Source: Mesorhizobium_G sp049840935
GTDB lineage: Bacteria > Pseudomonadota > Alphaproteobacteria > Rhizobiales > Rhizobiaceae
Reading direction: 5' to 3'
Length of the DNA: 64,000 nt
NCBI GenBank assembly: GCA_049840935.1
Contig: JASGJA010000020.1
Location: forward strand, 62,001 to 126,000
Numbering within the stretch: the stretch's first letter is position 1; every line of letters begins with the position of its first letter. The notes beneath the pieces were generated by a model. That model saw nothing but the letters and a program-made list of their open reading frames with translations, did not search any database and was not told the origin of the DNA. The position numbers and the translations under genes are program-made. Shown here piece after piece: positions 63,801 through 64,000 of this stretch.

Positions 63801-64000
63801 AGCGCTAATATGGCTTCCGGCGTTGTGACAATCACAAACGCGCAGAGCGGCGACCGTCTGTTGGTGGGGGGGTCGGCAGCGGCTTCCGGTACTATAAACG
63901 GTATTAGCTACACAAATACTGGCTCGGTTGTTACCTTTACCAGTTCTGCCACGAAGGCAAATTATGCCGCTGCGATCCGCGCTATCACGTTTGAAAACAC
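60831..64000 (+). CDS. Giant DUF4347 repeat protein, N-terminal part (partial)
   Basis: The frame is open from ATG 60831 to the window end (1056 codons). Residues 1-195 are charged and low in hydrophobics, with no Sec signal; residues 32-42 read LEQRIAFDAAA, close to the LEPR-XLL motif of giant exported proteins. Residues about 197-360 are a DUF4347 domain with His-Gly (HILSHGG, His 252) and Gly-Cys (IYGCDF, Cys 296). Then come beta-rich regions, a carbohydrate-binding-like segment (about 785-960), and two cadherin-like repeats (about 676-735 and 997-1056). It is probably a surface or secreted adhesin, exported by the divergent operon or another type I system. No good ribosome site precedes the ATG. 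Confidence 0.9.
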   Translation, partial: MNERFSPPRNRARARKKDASSGKRYGDMLMELEQRIAFDAAAADHAEAAAERHAPNVEKQPEHDFSALAKALEARGSAQESRSENIPSNAPAQRRDGSFNGNVDKDRELGRLSASTVSQEQRRGEPDSDSRNSDRQLRASLDITGVREGNVRSHGVEGHSFSSDSAHGGNERHDTSAVKTQSDSVANTATATSTAREIVFIEGDVEDKDTLIASLGKDVEVITLDPTKDGVEQIAAALKGRTGIEAIHILSHGGEGQLTLGTASLTADSMQGEYLDELTAIGHALSADGDILIYGCDFTAGDAGLRAAIVLGGITGADIAASTDTTGHADLGGDWDLETHVGAIESAAIDPTDWHHALVQTTINSSGGSLATGADGLRIYVGNTGQLQVTYKGLTQFYSPSVTDTSTSLYNGIFLAYGNRILGPSTGVTGIVDTVWQSAGAQTLTGSGTEADPYIVTTRLYYNIGGTAGYDAGTDLLVQVQTVYAYPNAFFTQNVTVTPPTANGQVIKYYHTLDTYLAGIDAGPAFSLDPSLAINNITNGDPSYVGVRRGIGTSTEAVVGFAEVEGSLEFDRYYSAVYNGMYASMDNGGDLANTWNTNANTDNGIAVQFTLGAITSAQTFSYRIAFDGDTTLDLDANNSTATGTSYAGTFQATTGSQVAVVDTDVDITNVIGGIADATVTLTNPQSGDVLTVDDGALPAGITVTVHSAYSITIAGVADAAAYEAALQAIKFSSTSGVTSTRSFTVAVHNQLNSVTTTATSTLSGNFSPIVDLNSGLTGVVQTNNIVANGDFSDFADRPFGWTEGGTGTATDSGVTGRYAFTSDSAATLTQAGLTGLNVGPGLNGAGQLTLDIGWVNSSALSRTFDIQVGGVTYARLTTDLVGTGGTIAYLNGATNASGTTASIAITAISSGSGTLTSITINLPSNVAASGSLVFSASNSGDDIYIDTVRLRTNITSMADQTPGSNWNATYTENGTPVAISDTDNDVRDGDSANMASGVVTITNAQSGDRLLVGGSAAASGTINGISYTNTGSVVTFTSSATKANYAAAIRAITFEN

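Noticed and set aside
1..64000. tRNA or rRNA genes, CRISPR arrays, IS elements or prophage genes
   Set aside because: No cloverleaf, rRNA-like sequence, spaced direct repeats, transposase or phage genes were recognised by reading; a dedicated search was not possible.

Overview
This 64 kb window is chromosomal DNA from an alphaproteobacterium of the order Hyphomicrobiales, most like the Brucella/Ochrobactrum/Phyllobacterium group. The evidence is an Omp2/RopA-type porin, an iolCDEB cluster with an IolC-DUF2090 fusion, a very long NAD-dependent glutamate dehydrogenase, Usg, DUF1674, DUF3329 and DUF3606-like small proteins, and the gene neighbourhood purH / heparinase-like / rsmB / htpX. The genus call is inference only.

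Layout. 1-6.2 kb: myo-inositol catabolic operon on the minus strand (iolC, iolD, iolE, a small DUF3329 membrane protein, iolB), with a promoter and GGAA-N6-TTCC operator sites upstream of iolC. 6.2-9.9 kb: a membrane GGDEF-EAL protein, a small DUF3606-like protein and a major porin with an intrinsic terminator. 10-18.6 kb: a spermidine/putrescine-type ABC operon (ATPase, two permeases, frameshifted binding protein) ending in an amidase, a divergent YtcJ-type amidohydrolase and a second amidase. 18.6-19.7 kb: two Rnk/GreA-C-type genes. 20-25 kb: RND efflux pump and adaptor with a divergent TetR regulator and a perfect operator palindrome. 25.2-30.4 kb: sulfate ABC operon (sbp, cysT, cysW, cysA) and an EntS-like MFS gene. 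30.3-47.4 kb: mostly core genes (GATase, TerB-like, lptE, leuS, PLP homeostasis protein, acs, usg, phoX, purH, heparinase-like, rsmB, htpX, DUF1674, transglutaminase-like). 47.8-54 kb: a UMF1-type MFS gene and NAD-glutamate dehydrogenase, each with a one-base frameshift. 54.2-64 kb: an AhpD-like protein, then a four-gene export operon (TolC-like lipoprotein, adaptor, GAF-HlyD adaptor, M50 protease-HlyD fusion) divergent from the start of a giant DUF4347 repeat protein that runs off the window.

The most interesting system is 54.7-64 kb. It is an envelope export apparatus with a site-2 protease fused to a HlyD adaptor and no ABC ATPase in view, facing a giant extracellular protein. That protein has a LEPR-XLL-like motif near its N-terminus and a DUF4347 domain with a caspase-like His-Gly / Gly-Cys arrangement. 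Families of this kind are known from genomes; the export and processing mechanism proposed here is inference.

Caution: nine reading-frame breaks in six genes can each be repaired by removing one base, and none needs a base added. This one-sided pattern looks more like insertion errors in the assembly than gene decay. A tenth lesion is an in-frame stop in the export adaptor. The broken genes should be read as probably functional until resequenced.
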